From assembly GCF_032854445.1 (NCBI RefSeq), contig NC_088303.1, positions 5,587,501 to 5,651,500 of the forward strand: 64,000 nt of DNA, written 5' to 3'. Shown in pieces: positions 26,407 through 38,100 of this stretch. The notes under the pieces are model-generated. The model searched no databases. It worked only from the letters and a program-made list of their open reading frames with translations, and was not told the DNA's origin. The stretch is from Liolophura sinensis (Eukaryota > Mollusca > Polyplacophora > Chitonida > Chitonidae). Both the position numbers and the translations under genes were made by a program. Each line of letters opens with the position of its first letter. Positions within the stretch are counted from its first letter, which is position 1.

Positions 26407-27096
26407 TCAAAAAATGTAAATAATTACAGTGTTTGAAAATATCCCGTTGCACAAGGGACATTTCTTATTTTGTAACTGTTGGATACATGTTATACAAAAC
26501 TGCGCATGCCTGCACGGAATTAGGACAACATTCTTGGGCTGGACATAGCACAAGGTGCACGATTTTAGTTCCTCGGCGGACTGACCACATTCTTCCTCTC
26601 TCGCAGCTAGTTCATGCGACTCTACAGCTCTGGTTGGTCTCAATTTACACATGCTAGCTAGGTTGATCATAAATCCCTTGACGAAGCAGAGGCATTGGGT
26701 GAAATTTGTCATCGTTTGTGTCAGACATTGCCGCAGAAAGTGCCAAGTCATACAGACAGCTGTCTTGATGAACACCGCTGCATTAATGATTAGATATTTT
26801 GCCACACGACTGTAAGTAGTAAACAGGGACCATACCAGCCTGAAATGAGCCAGAGCCATGTAGACACCTAGACAAGCCAAACAGAAAATTACCAATAGTA
26901 CCAACAGAATCTTGGTGAAACATGTGGCGCCACAGTTCCTGCCATGATTTTCCAACACCTTGCAATGTCCACACGATCGGCAGATGGCTACGCTTTTCAC
27001 ATTGTCCGGCAAGTCGTTCACGGCGACATAGTCTTCGATGCATTTCGCTTGACAACGGCTCCCACCACTCTGTCCATGGAGAACCAAGGTCTCCAT
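26407..27096 (-). CDS. Two-pass membrane RING-finger (C3HC4) protein, intronless, likely E3 ubiquitin ligase
   Basis: This is an uninterrupted 229-codon frame from METLVLHGQS. An N-terminal Cys cluster (C15, C19, C39, C42, C45, C55, C59) suggests a small zinc site. Two hydrophobic segments at about 62-85 and 101-119 predict membrane anchoring. The C-terminal RING has C180, C183, C195, H197, C201, C204, C213, C216, the C3HC4 order of IAP/MUL1-type RINGs (VVLIPCRHAQFCITC, CPLC). By family knowledge it would transfer ubiquitin from an E2; the target is unknown. AATAAA on this strand at 26309-26304 is about 100 bp past the stop. Absence of introns may mean retroposition. Imperfect repeats of about 80 bp lie just upstream. 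Confidence 0.8.
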   Translation of the reverse strand: METLVLHGQSGGSRCQAKCIEDYVAVNDLPDNVKSVAICRSCGHCKVLENHGRNCGATCFTKILLVLLVIFCLACLGVYMALAHFRLVWSLFTTYSRVAKYLIINAAVFIKTAVCMTWHFLRQCLTQTMTNFTQCLCFVKGFMINLASMCKLRPTRAVESHELAAREEECGQSAEELKSCTLCYVQPKNVVLIPCRHAQFCITCIQQLQNKKCPLCNGIFSNTVIIYIF

Positions 27097-27117
27097 ATTT
27101 CCTGTTGTATATTTGTC

Positions 27118-27410
27118 TCGGGAGACAGTTCAGTACGTACTAAGGACTGGTGGTTCCTCTTTCAAAAGCGTCGTGCTTACAGTGGTGAATAGTCTAGGAG
27201 ACGGTTAGTTCAGTACGTACTAAGGGCCGGTAGTGCCTCTTTCAGAAACGTCGAGCATACAGTGGTGAAGGGTTTAGGGGACAGTTTCTCCTTCAGTGGT
27301 CCGGTCCTGTGCAGTACAGCTATGAGGAATCCAGCAGACAGTTCAGGATGTACTAAGAGCTGGTAGCTCCTGTTTCAATACCGTTGTACAAACAGAATAA
27401 TCTGGGACAT
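27118..27410. repeat. Imperfect ~80 bp repeats directly upstream of the RING gene
   Basis: The block GTTCAGTACGTACTAAG...GGTRGTKCCTCTTTCA begins at 27129, recurs 80 bp later at 27209, and a weaker third copy (TTCAGGATGTACTAAGAGCTGG) is at about 27341 after an insertion. The repeats end about 20 bp before the gene's start codon on the minus strand, so they occupy its promoter or 5' leader. The palindrome GTACGTAC is shared by the two best copies. Confidence 0.7.
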
Positions 27411-28564
27411 AATTAGGCAACACCGGTTGTGTTTCTCCGAGAAAGTTTGCTCTGTAAATGGGCGTACAGCTTACCAACACATTAAATGATCCAGGCTGAG
27501 AATAATACGTTCAGGATTTATATCTGACCTTTCGAGATAACAGTAAAATAGTGCAAAAATGATACAATGTAAACACTGTCATTCAACGACGTTGAAGGGA
27601 TAAGCCTCTGTACGTGTTATAATACACATCAGACCGAATTAGATTTACCTCCACTATCTTGTATACCAAAGGGCGAGGTATTAAACACACTGATAACGTT
27701 TGACATGGATTTATAACGCACAATAACAAGCGCAAGCTCGTCATATCACAAAGATAAACCGACGTATAGATCAACTCTTCCTTTCGTTTTCACAAACATG
27801 CCGCTATGTGTTAATGTGTCTCCAGCATGCTACACCATTGGGATACTGATTTAATTCGTTCACCTTGAACATTCTTCCGGTCTTTCCATCAGCCATGAAA
27901 ACTGTTAACTGCTTCTGTTGCATAAATCCATCTTAAGTTTTTATTTTATATACTTTCTTACTTCTTTGCTGGTTTGTGTTAAAAGCTGTTTTGGAAATTA
28001 TTCTTACGATTATTGATCCGCAGCGTCCATTTTATACGAATATCTGTTTTGAAGCCTAAACTCATGCATTGAGCTTATAACTGTGATTAACACTGAAAGC
28101 TATTGTGGAAATCCTGAGAAGTGCGTTCACTCATGTAAAGGAAAACCAAGCTCTGGGCTGATCGAGAGAAGTAGGGAGGAGAATATTTACAATAACACAC
28201 CACCGACGACATAGACAATTTCTCGAGCATCAGCTATTAAGATGTCAGTTTCATAGACATGCATTGTAATATTTCGCTTAGAAAACATCGTATTTATAAT
28301 CCTGCGCAATGTCATAGATGGGACTGAAACTTTCACTGACCTCGCTACAGTAGATCTTAAACCAAGGCATTTAAATAATACAGGACGGCAGCTCATTGGT
28401 ATTTGACATGATGGCAAACACAGAAGATAATTAAAGGATGACACAAGTTCATGTAAAATGAATTCATATGCATTAGCCCATTAATTAAAGCATACAGTAA
28501 ATGTCATGTGTTTGTCCACTGAATCCAGGCTTTGAAGAGCGTGTTATAGAACCCCAACAACTTC

Positions 28565-29043
28565 AAAGGAAAAGACCTCTGAGCATCAAAGTAGGCATCA
28601 CTAAACAGAAAATTTAAAACTATACATAAATATACTTTCATTTATTGTTTTTTAGATTTGTGCGAATTGAATTAAAGGCGTTCAAACATTGAATTTTATG
28701 GACCATAAAATCAGAGTTTAGGAGCTCTGACGTCACCGGGAGTTTTTCTAACTGTAATCACGACGTTGAATATTTGAATAACTCTTTTACTCGTGAGAAA
28801 GCGATCAATGAAATAATGTTTCCCAAAATTCCTTCCTTCTGGTGAACATCAAGAAAACAGGTGATGTGACGTCATAGTTCCTAGATACTATCAGTATGGT
28901 TGATAAAGTCAACCATAATATTCAAATATTTGAATGTCTTTCCACCCGGTTTAAAAAATCTAAAAAGAATAAAATTATTTTTACGCATAGTTTGCAGTTG
29001 TCTGTTTGATGAACCTTGCTTCATATTTTAGCTTTCTTTTACT
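28565..29043. repeat. Dispersed duplication, copy 2
   Basis: It is the counterpart of 9785-10690, same orientation. The preceding stretch 27830-28060 is also similar to 5740-5900 and, more weakly, to 14570-14720 (GTTTTGGAAATTATTCTTAC type). Confidence 0.72.
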
Positions 29044-29735
29044 TTAAACTGAAAGACAGCACTTGGCTCATGTTTATGTCCACTAAACGACTACCATTCA
29101 CAGTATCCTAAACCGGCATTAAATATTTTTTTACATTTTTTTTCAACCCAGTAAAATTTTAGTGAAACTTCATCTTGACACTGCTTCAGCACGTCTCCAT
29201 TATCGAGAGAAAGGTGACCTGACGTTTAGTCTAACTCTCTAACGTCGAAGGTATTTTCCGTATAATAGTTTATGCAGTAGTCTGTGGCAGATAAAAGTTG
29301 TGGACTTCGGCAATGAAGGCCCAGGTGCAGTTTCCAAATATAATTCTGAAATCGATCAACACGAAGTGTTTTGAGAATTACGGGGAATAACTCCTTCTAA
29401 AGTGTCGCCACGATATGGCTGAAATATTGCCGATGTGGCGTTAAACCATAATCATTCATTCATTCCTTCTAAAGTGTCGGATCGACGGTAAGCCACATTT
29501 ACCGCATCTTCATACGCGCATTAAATCTTAGGCTATACGTAACTAAATCGTTGTTAGCGATTTCAAAATGATGTCTTAGCCAGTAGTTCTGTGTTATCTT
29601 TGTCATTTCATGGAGTGATTGGGTAAAGGCCCCGCAGTCTGATAACAACGTGTTTCATAGGATAAAATTCTCGAGACGGCTGCCTCGACTCACAATAGCC
29701 ATTTGTGCAGTATTGTCATTTTGTTCCACTTATTA
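29044..29735. mobile_element. Dispersed repeat, copy 1 (pair with 57938-58995)
   Basis: GAAAGACAGCACTTGGCTCA, TTTATGTCCACTAAACGAC and TAGGATAAAATTCTCGAGAC have near matches in the same order at 57938-58995. The class is unknown; no terminal repeats or coding frame were recognised. Confidence 0.7.
29400..29465 (+). mobile_element. Tail of another SINE family
   Basis: CACGATATGGCTGAAATATT, then GCCGATGTGGCGTTAAACCA and a (CATT)n tail form the familiar 3' end of a second mollusc SINE type. The head is missing. It lies inside the dispersed repeat 29044-29735. Confidence 0.65.
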
Positions 29736-31261
29736 TTCGGTGAAATGTCATTAAAATAATAAAGTATGATACTTTTTAGAAAGCTTGAGTATCGGTTGAA
29801 ATATGTTTTCACCAGGTGCTGTCTTGTCCTTTAATCTTTTCGCGTGGTTTGTACATCAACAATTGTACAAAACTTCAAGAGCATCATGGTGTGCGTCTGA
29901 TGTCTATACACAGCACAGTTTGTGTGTTGTGATATTCTAGAAGCTTCGAAATCTGAAGAAAGCATGACTTATTATTGCTGTTTTACGTAGCAGCATACAG
30001 CATAATCCGGGTGTGAGTTTTAATTTCTGTGTGACATATCACTGTTTAGTTATATGATTATTCCTTATTCAAAGAGATTAAGTGCCTATACGATTGATTC
30101 TTATTTATCTATAAATGCGTCTCGCTAAACACACAACTTTGGCTACTATAGGCCTACAGATTCTCTTTTCTTTCCCTAAATAACATGAAATCAGGAAGTT
30201 CTCAAAATGATATGAATTTTGAAATTCTTTATTATCTTTCGGTCAGAAAAGGTTCTTTTACGAAAGAGTCGTGGATCTCTCGGGGTCTACGCTGCCTTTG
30301 GAGCCTAATGTGTTCGGACAGGCTGTTAAGCTACTACCCACCCCCACCCGGTCCCCCAATATTAATCTTTTCATAACTCTACAAATGGATACAGAATCCA
30401 CGCTGACTGGCTGAAAGTTGAGGTAGGGTTCCCTGGGTTAAATCTCGCATCTTCCAGCCTTAAATGTACCTTACCTAAAATTCAGCTCAGGCAAGGCAGA
30501 GCCTTGGCAGGAGGCAGATAGTCATTGACTTGCCTGAATCCTTTATTCGTGGTTTTCTTCTGGAATTAGGTGCAGGCAATATGCAAACAACTTCCGTCAC
30601 CCAACTGAAATGTTTTACATTCAGTCCGTTTATTTGATGTTTTCTACACAGTACATTAGCATTTATTTAAAGGCAGACAGGGTTACAACGATAGAGCTCG
30701 CGGTACGACTGCACGAAAATACAGTTGAGAACGCATCTCCAGCCATCTAAGACATGTAGAGCTTCCGGGGCCAAGGCAGCCCCTGGACCCTCGCCTGATG
30801 AGCTGTGATACAGAGTGCGGAGTGACTCTGCACTGTTTTCATGTGACTGTTAAATGTGATGACAACACAGCATTAGGGTAATGCTGAACTAGTGACGCCT
30901 AAGAATTTGAAAAAGACATCACTTTATATTCTTTGTATTTAATTCGGATTAAACCTTGGTGCTAATTATAGAAAATCTGTAAATGAGCTAAGCTGACAAG
31001 AGGGCGTATTTCACCGGTTACGTGAGACCATGTGCCAGCCATCACACTATCGTTGCTACTCTACTTTCTCTGCTCTACTATCTATATGCTGTAGTCTTTT
31101 ATGCTGTGGCCATGTACCTCGTCTGGGGTTCATGATATTTCCACTCAGGTGAACATATATGTGCCACCTTTACCCGCACTACCCTATATACAAACAAAGT
31201 GAACTCTGAGGGTCGTGAGTGGTGGTTGATAACAGCCACCTAGACCGCGCCCTGGACGACC
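29736..31261. other. No gene recognised
   Basis: It is AT-rich, with a C-rich patch at 30336-30358. No splice-supported exon was seen. Confidence 0.5.
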
Positions 31262-31604
31262 AAGCGGAAGACGTGGAACACGTGGAGCGACGCCTTTTCT
31301 GCCAACACCAACAAGCTCAGAACACGAGGAGCAACGCCCGCTGTGACCTTTCTGCCAACGCCAACAAACGCGGAACACGCGGAGCAACGCCCGCTGTGAC
31401 CTTTCTGCCAACGCCAATTAACGCGGAACACGCGGAGCAATGCCCTCTGTGACCTTCCTGACAAGAGCAACAAACGCGGAACTCGCGGAGCAACGCCCGC
31501 TGTGACCTTTCTGCCAACGCCAATTAACGCGGAACACGCGCAACAACGCCCACTGTGACATTTTTTGCCAACGCAAACAAACGCAGAATACGCGAAGCAA
31601 CAAA
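31262..31604. repeat. 53 bp GC-rich minisatellite
   Basis: There are about 6.5 units of GCAACGCCCGCTGTGACCTT plus TCTGCCAACGCCAAYWAACG plus CGGAACACGCGGA, period checked at 31331 and 31384. It is markedly richer in CG than its surroundings. Open frames on both strands follow from stop-free units. Confidence 0.93.
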
Positions 31605-31845
31605 GCATCAGGACAAAGCATAAGAAGAGTTATATCAGTCTCCAGCCACTGGTTCCTTTCGGGCTCTCCGCCAGAGCACAGGACATCCAGGAATTCGGGC
31701 ACAGAAAATCAGCCCTTTAGGCAACCTATCAAGCTTTTGTCCTTGTTAGATCATATAACAAGGTAACAAGCATCGACGCCACGAAGGAATGACATGTATA
31801 TCATCTAAGGGACATTCGAAATTACGAGGGGGAGTGGGGGGGGGG

Positions 31846-32725
31846 GTATCCGTAGCCTGGTGGTTAGCTTAGCATAATAACCAAGGAGCTTTTCACCACC
31901 AATGCGATCGCTATGAGTTCAACTTCAGTGCTGGCTTCCTGTCTTGTTGTAATAGCCTAATGAATTAGACCTTGTATGCTAATTAATTGTAAAGCGTCTA
32001 ACAGACGTCCCTTCCCAAACCGCTGGGTTTATTCTTGTCCTTAACTTAGAACCTCCGTAGCGTTTCCTAACTGACATTTTCTTAATCAGCGATCTTTAGT
32101 CGACGGGATCGCACTTTTTTTGGACCACAATAGGATCCGATTACGATCATATCGAGCATTTTTAGTCCACAACCCAGTATAAACATCGTACAGCCAGTCA
32201 TGTTCGCCATCACTAACCTTTGCGCGCATGAGCGTGGTGCACAACGAACTATTCTCCACAGCTTGGATATTTTGTTTGTCATGCACAGCAGGCGATTTTT
32301 ATCTGTGAAGAACAGCCATCAAGATGGCGAAAAGTCAAAAAGTTCAAAATGTGTCGGTTTTCAGTCTAAAAATGATGGATTTGAGGAGAACAGAAGCCCA
32401 TCTTTCTCCAACAAGTGCGATCCCTTCGGCTGGGGATTGCTGATTGAGAAATTGTCAGTTAGGAAACGCTACGGAGGTTTTAAATGCTGAGAGGGAAATA
32501 CCCAGCGTTTTGCAAAGGGGTCACTGTTAGACCTTGTATCGTTAGGATACAAAGTCTAATTCATCAGACTACGGTTGTATGAGAGATTTGGTAGGAACCT
32601 GCAGATGAGTTGTGGGTTCCCCTGGGCATTGCGGGTTTTCCACCCACAATAGTGTTGGCTGCCGTCGTATAAGTGACACATTCTTGAGAACGGCGTAAAA
32701 CACCAATCAAATAAATAAATCGATC
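31846..32725 (+). mobile_element. SINE split by a later inverted-repeat element
   Basis: The 5' half (31846-31951, tRNA-like head to GTGCTGGCTTCCTGTC) and the 3' half (32574-32725, GGAACCTGCAGATGAGTTG to CGTAAAACACCAATCAAATA) together form one SINE. About 620 bp are inserted at the site where the SINE body normally continues. GTTGTA occurs at both junctions (31946-31951 and 32574-32579). Confidence 0.82.
31952..32573. mobile_element. Long-terminal-inverted-repeat (foldback/MITE-like) element inserted in a SINE
   Basis: The two ends are inverted copies for about 170 bp: TAGCCTAATGAATTAGACC at the left faces TAGTCTGATGAATTAGAC read from the right. Further in, AACCTCCGTAGCGTTTCCTA (continuing CTGACA) at 32050 is perfectly inverted near 32453-32480, and GGGATCGCACTT (32107) is inverted near 32420. 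The flanking GTTGTA may be the target duplication. The ~290 bp centre has only a 96-codon frame without recognisable transposase, so it is non-autonomous. Confidence 0.8.
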
Positions 32726-34875
32726 TTTAAGTGAGAAACATCTCACCACATTGTGCTAGTGAGAAATCTTAGACATCTGTGTTTGTCACGAGTGCATTTT
32801 AGAGCAGCAAGAACAGGTGAGGATAGTCAGTAGTCACTTGATCTATGTTAATCAAAGGGAAGACTTGTCAATTCAATAGAAAAGTTGTTGTTTCTCATCG
32901 TATATCTCAAAGTATCAGGACAAAGCATAAGAAGAGTTATATCTGTCCCCAACCACTTGTTTCTACGAATTCCTCTCCATTGCCTCCTTCATTGTAAAGC
33001 ATGCACATTGAAGTACGCGAACGGTAATTCATGTCTAAGTACATCACTGGTACGAACACTTCTTAGATAAATGGCTATTTTTCTCCCACAGAAAACTTGT
33101 ACATGTCTACGTCTTTCACATTTGCGTGACCATGGCCATCAATAGCTGATAATGACCCTCTTCTTGTGCAACCTGAAGCTGAGACAGCAATACATTTCCG
33201 TAGATGATTTTGCTTTGTTTTATGTTTCACTGAGGCAGCTTTTCCGACCACCTGGTCCAATCTGAATTGACCGTTGTTGTCTCCGTTTGTAACCAGGTTG
33301 TACACAGGACACAACCACGTAAACTGGAATGAACATCTCACAGCTTAGGCCAGAATTACTTCAGGCAGGAAATGTTCCCCTTTGTCTGATCACAAACAGT
33401 TCTGAAGTGATAACCTCACTCAGTAACCTCATTCACACAGAAGTAACCTCACTCAGACAGAACTAACCTCACTCCACAGTCCACATGATATGCATGCATC
33501 AACTACTTTCTACCAAAGATGTATGCCTTTTGGGCTCGGTTAGCCATGCTCCCAAATTAGCTTCCACATTCACCCCTCTGAATCGTTACATTCACTAACC
33601 TGGAACTCAATCTTGCCCCCTGCGCTGTCCTCAAAGTGTCAACGCTGTACGCTAGGCTTCCCGTGATCTTAAATCATACATCAAACGTCTGTTTCTAATT
33701 CTGAATACCGGTACGTAGAATATGATGTGGCCTAGCACATGAAACCACAAAAAGCTTACAGATTTTCTTCGTGGGTGTAAAATGGCTTTAAACTAATTGT
33801 GTACGAGACCCCGTGCAGAGGTCAGTTCGGAAAATAAGTAGCCTGCCGTGGTGACATCAACGATAATACCTGTCAAACCTTTTCTTTGGTTAGAGCCCGA
33901 AATGGGGGTGCCTGGCTGATCTTGCGCTCCCAGCATGTTCAACCATGTTCCTTAAAACCGTACTCTTCGTTTTGCAGTACCTTGTATCCTGTAATGTAAT
34001 TCTAAATACATACACCCGCATTGTGAATAACAGCAGTGTCCATATGAACAGTCGTAATTAACAGAACAGTTGCCATTTGATTCTTTTGTTCATTATTAAA
34101 ACAATAAATAAATTGAAGGTTCCCGGATACGTTGCCTGCTACCCGTTTAATGATGCACATTTGGGTTTCAATGAAAACGGTTTCCCAACTGATGCTCAAT
34201 GATCATTAGATAATCTCAGATGGCTGATAAACCCTGGCTTGACCCTCGCAGATCGCCTGCTGACCCAACATGCATGGTGAAACCTCCCGGCTTGATTCTC
34301 GGAAATGAGCTCAGTTTACTGATTAAACTTGCTTGAGTTTCAGAGCTCATCGCATGACGACTACATAGGGAATAAATAGGACTTGATTGTTGGGATGATC
34401 ATGTCAATTTTAAATTAAAACTCCGATGAAGGATAACATGGACTTAATGTACAGATTACAAATCCGGCTTTTGACAAAAAAATATTTCTTTATTTTTGTG
34501 CCTTAACTTACATGTATATATGACCATAATCACAGATTATATGTTCTGTATTTTCACACCTTTATCACAGACAATGTTAGTCTTAATCTTTTTCTGAACA
34601 CCTCTGTCAAGAAGTGTGGTATAACTGTTTAATGCCGTGTACTAGGAGTGGAGAAGGCCTTGTTTTCCATTGCATGTACCTTTCTATAGGACAATCAGGC
34701 CTGTGCTACCCCAAATACGACAGTAACACAAAGTGAACAAACCTGTTTAAATCATGTTGTACTTCATGCGTGTCAGTAAATAGTCCAATTGTTCAATGCA
34801 AACTCATGAATATCCGAGTAACGGCACCACTAATGAATACAAACTCACAAGTGTAAGTAGCTACAGTCTCATTAG
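32726..34875. other. No gene recognised; old repeats
   Basis: ATCAGGACAAAGCATAAGAA plus GAGTTATATC (32914-32943) repeats the sequence at 31608-31637, on the other side of the SINE/inverted-repeat nest. 33823-33875 matches 21711-21765. TTTATT at 34489 gives AATAAA on the minus strand, a possible end of the EGF gene. Confidence 0.5.
33403..33478. repeat. Short ~20-26 bp repeat (GTAACCTCACTC)
   Basis: AACCTCACTCAGT, AACCTCATTCACACAGAAGT, AACCTCACTCAGACAGAACT and AACCTCACTCC follow one another. It is non-coding. Confidence 0.8.
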
Positions 34876-35108
34876 TCAACACAAACTCAACCATATTAAG
34901 CATATCACATTACAGATATGTAAAGTGATTCCCATAACAAGATGGGATGACGAATTTATGTCGTCTGTGAATGATTCCGATGCTAGGACTCCTTTCCTTG
35001 GTTTGGCAGTGGAATTGTTGGATAGCACTTGCGTTGTTGTCGGCATATTGGTGGAGGAACTTCCTGTACTGTTTACATTTCCTTCTGTTGAAGGTGTTGA
35101 GGCTAAAT
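34876..35108 (-). CDS. Candidate EGF-gene terminal exon: Ser/Thr-rich stalk and GPI-type tail
   Basis: Following GTATACTTTCAG/AT (weak pyrimidine tract) a phase 1 frame of 76 codons runs to a stop at 34876. It starts DLASTPSTEGNVNSTGSSST, is rich in Ser, Thr and Asn (several N-x-S/T sequons), has KPRKG, then INSSS and a hydrophobic end (LVMGITLHICNVICLIWLSL), as in GPI-attachment signals. Phase 1 fits exon 4. AATAAA is present on this strand about 390 bp downstream. A 193-codon frame on the plus strand (34796-35377) overlaps it, so coding strand is not certain. Confidence 0.38.
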
Positions 35109-38100
35109 CTGAAAGTATACGTCCGGTGGTCATCATGTGGTGCTACTCCAGACCTGTGGTATATGATGCACTGACTGGTGAAGCAAATACAAATCCTCAA
35201 CCAGGCCTGAACAGAAAAGCCCAACCGTTATCATGTGCTATCCCCATTATACAGGATCAGAGCCGGAAATCTTATAACCGTGACATATACACCAACACCC
35301 ACCTTTCTCCTCTCTCACAATATCTCGCCTTCCTTCGTACAGGTGAGTCCTCCTTCGTACAATTTATTCACGGCTAGTTGGTGAACCAAACAAAATCCTG
35401 TTATTTGAAACAATAGTTTCTCGCCGGCTAAAAATTAACTGAATTTAGCTTCTTTTTGTATGTCTCCTGAAAATCATTTACTAAAACGTATTTAATTATG
35501 AAAATGTTTCCAGATGTTAGTAATCCAATCAGAAATGTCGTTCCTGGGAATATAGCATATCTGTGTCCGTAAATTCTAATGACGCTTACTCACTTTTACT
35601 TTTTAAGTTTTACGTCGGCTAAATTGTCAACATAAGCGTAGTATTGATGATCAAATAGAAAAATAAAAGGTTACATGAAATTACCGTGCATGGTAACGGT
35701 GAGTTCTTGATATCTCGAGTCACAGCGCTGGTAGTTTCTGCCCCGACTCCTGGGCGATGTTTAGGTCAGCTGATCCTTAAACTCGCGGGATCGAGATTTC
35801 GTCACATGCCCTCTAGGTGAAAACGCACGTTCTTATCTCTTTCTTTCTCGTCATTAATTTTTAGCTATATTTATTGGCACGCAAAAATAGTAGTTCTAGT
35901 TTTAAGATAAAACTCGTAGAGTACATGTGCAATAAATACTTATGCTTCTTTAAAATATACCTTTAAATCATAATAAATTAAATCTGGGACTGTCATATTT
36001 ATGCATGCTTAAGATGTACATCTGGCCAGCATCTTTAAGCCTCCTACCTCGCTCTGGACAAATTAAAAACTCATGCTTTCCCATGTAAAACCTAACCGTT
36101 TCTCGTGGATGAGGATTCATTCCGAATAAATTCTACCACAATCAACTTCAAAATATCTTGAATGAGTCACTTCAAATTACAAATGTATTCCTTAAGCAAG
36201 GGTTTGTATTTCGAGCCCTGTACAGTGACATTGGCGTCAATGGCCGATTTCCCCTGGAGCAGAAGACCCAGAGGTAGTGTAGAACTAGGTTATGCAGAGC
36301 ACTCTGTGAGGATTTATTTTGAAAGGAATGACTGAAAGATTATGTTTTAACGCGAAATCGTTTTCTTTAAAAGTGTTCAGATGTCTGTTAGCCTGCACTA
36401 TAATATGGGCGCAATAAATCCCTATTGGAAATTTGTTCTGTGTGTTAATAATGTTTGATACCGGTATTTTAAAAGAGAAACACAATACAAGGAAATTAGA
36501 TGCACTAACCTTAATTGGGAATGGATTTTTGTGGCAATAAAACGTGTAGACTTTTGGCATAAAATATTATTTATAAAAAAAAACATCCGTGACATAATTA
36601 CCTCTCGCAATATACTCAGGAGTTGGACAGACTTTCTCACTCAGACGGAACTACTCACAGGTTTATCTGGAACTACTCACCAGTTTATCTGGAACTACTT
36701 ACCGGTTTATCTGGAACTACTCACCAGTTTATCTGGAACTACTCACAGGTTTATCTGGAACTACTCACCAGTTGGACAACATTACTTACCTATATTCACC
36801 AGATTTACTCAACACTTGGGCTGAGATTACTCGCCAGATGAACAGAACTATTCACGGGTTGGACACTACTGCTCGCTGGTTTAGTATTACCGTTTACAGG
36901 TTAAATAGTGCTGCTCACCGCTTGAACAGAACTGCTCAATACTTCAACAGTACTGGTCATCGATTGAGCAGTTCTGCTCACTTAAACTGTTCTTCTAAAA
37001 AAAAAAAAACAACATAAAAATGACATAAAGTTCAGATGAAAGAGTGCGAAAAGCTATCCCTAAATTTGGTCTTCAATATTTTTTCCGATTTTTCCTTGAG
37101 GAGAAAAAGACACTTGAAAATAATTTTTGTATGGTGGGTATTTGGGACCACCTATTGGTATTTATAGTCTTTGTTTAATAATGTCATAAATGAGGTTGCA
37201 AGAAAGGCTTAATAAAAATTTTTGCACTAGAATTTTTCTTTTCAGCTAACAAATGTAATTAAACCTCAATTTGGATCATATCTATATTTTAATATGTTCA
37301 TAAATTGTATCTTATTTATTTATTTGTTAGGTGTTTTACGCCGTATAAGTGAATATTTCACTTATATGACGGCGGCCAGCATTGTGGTGGGTGGAAACCG
37401 GGCAGAGCCCGGGGGAAACCCACGACCATCCGCAAGTTTCATAAATATTATCATAAATTATGTTAAATGCATATGTTTCGATATAAACAACAAATTTATT
37501 TTGAAATAAATTTGTTAGACAAGCATCACGTCCTTATTTAGAACATTATTATGCAACAGCGATAAATACCAAAAGTTGGTCCCAAATACCCTTTTCTCTT
37601 GAAAAAAATAAGTTTCGATGCTCTTTCATCTGATTTTGGTATCATTTTTATGTTTTCTTCTCTTTTAAGCATTACTGCTCACCGGTAGGACAGAAGTACG
37701 CTCAGGTAGAACAAAACAACTCAACAATTTGACAGATGTACTCACCAGGGTCCTGTTCCACCAAGAAGTCGAAAGCTATAATGAAAAGTTACGTTGCCGT
37801 GGTATTGCGATGGCTTTGTAACACGGGGCACAGTGAGATAGAAATACTCACCAGTGAAGAACAACTACTTACCAAATGACCGCTCCCCCCCCCCCCCCCC
37901 TTTCTCACCACCAGTGAATAGTGAAAACTGGCTGTGAAAGCACACGTACTGCTGCTTCGCGGGGATTACCGGACTCACTCACCTATTTCACACCTGACGC
38001 CGGCATAAGGATCCGAACATGAGCACGTGCCGTCAAATGTGTGGCATAGACCGCCATTTTGACACAGACAGTCTTGTTGACACTGGTTTCCCCATTTCGC

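Noticed and set aside
31184-31702. Minus frames of 68-122 codons with Cys/Arg-rich repeats
   Set aside because: They read the GC-rich 53 bp array; the period is not a multiple of three, and several frames are open at once.
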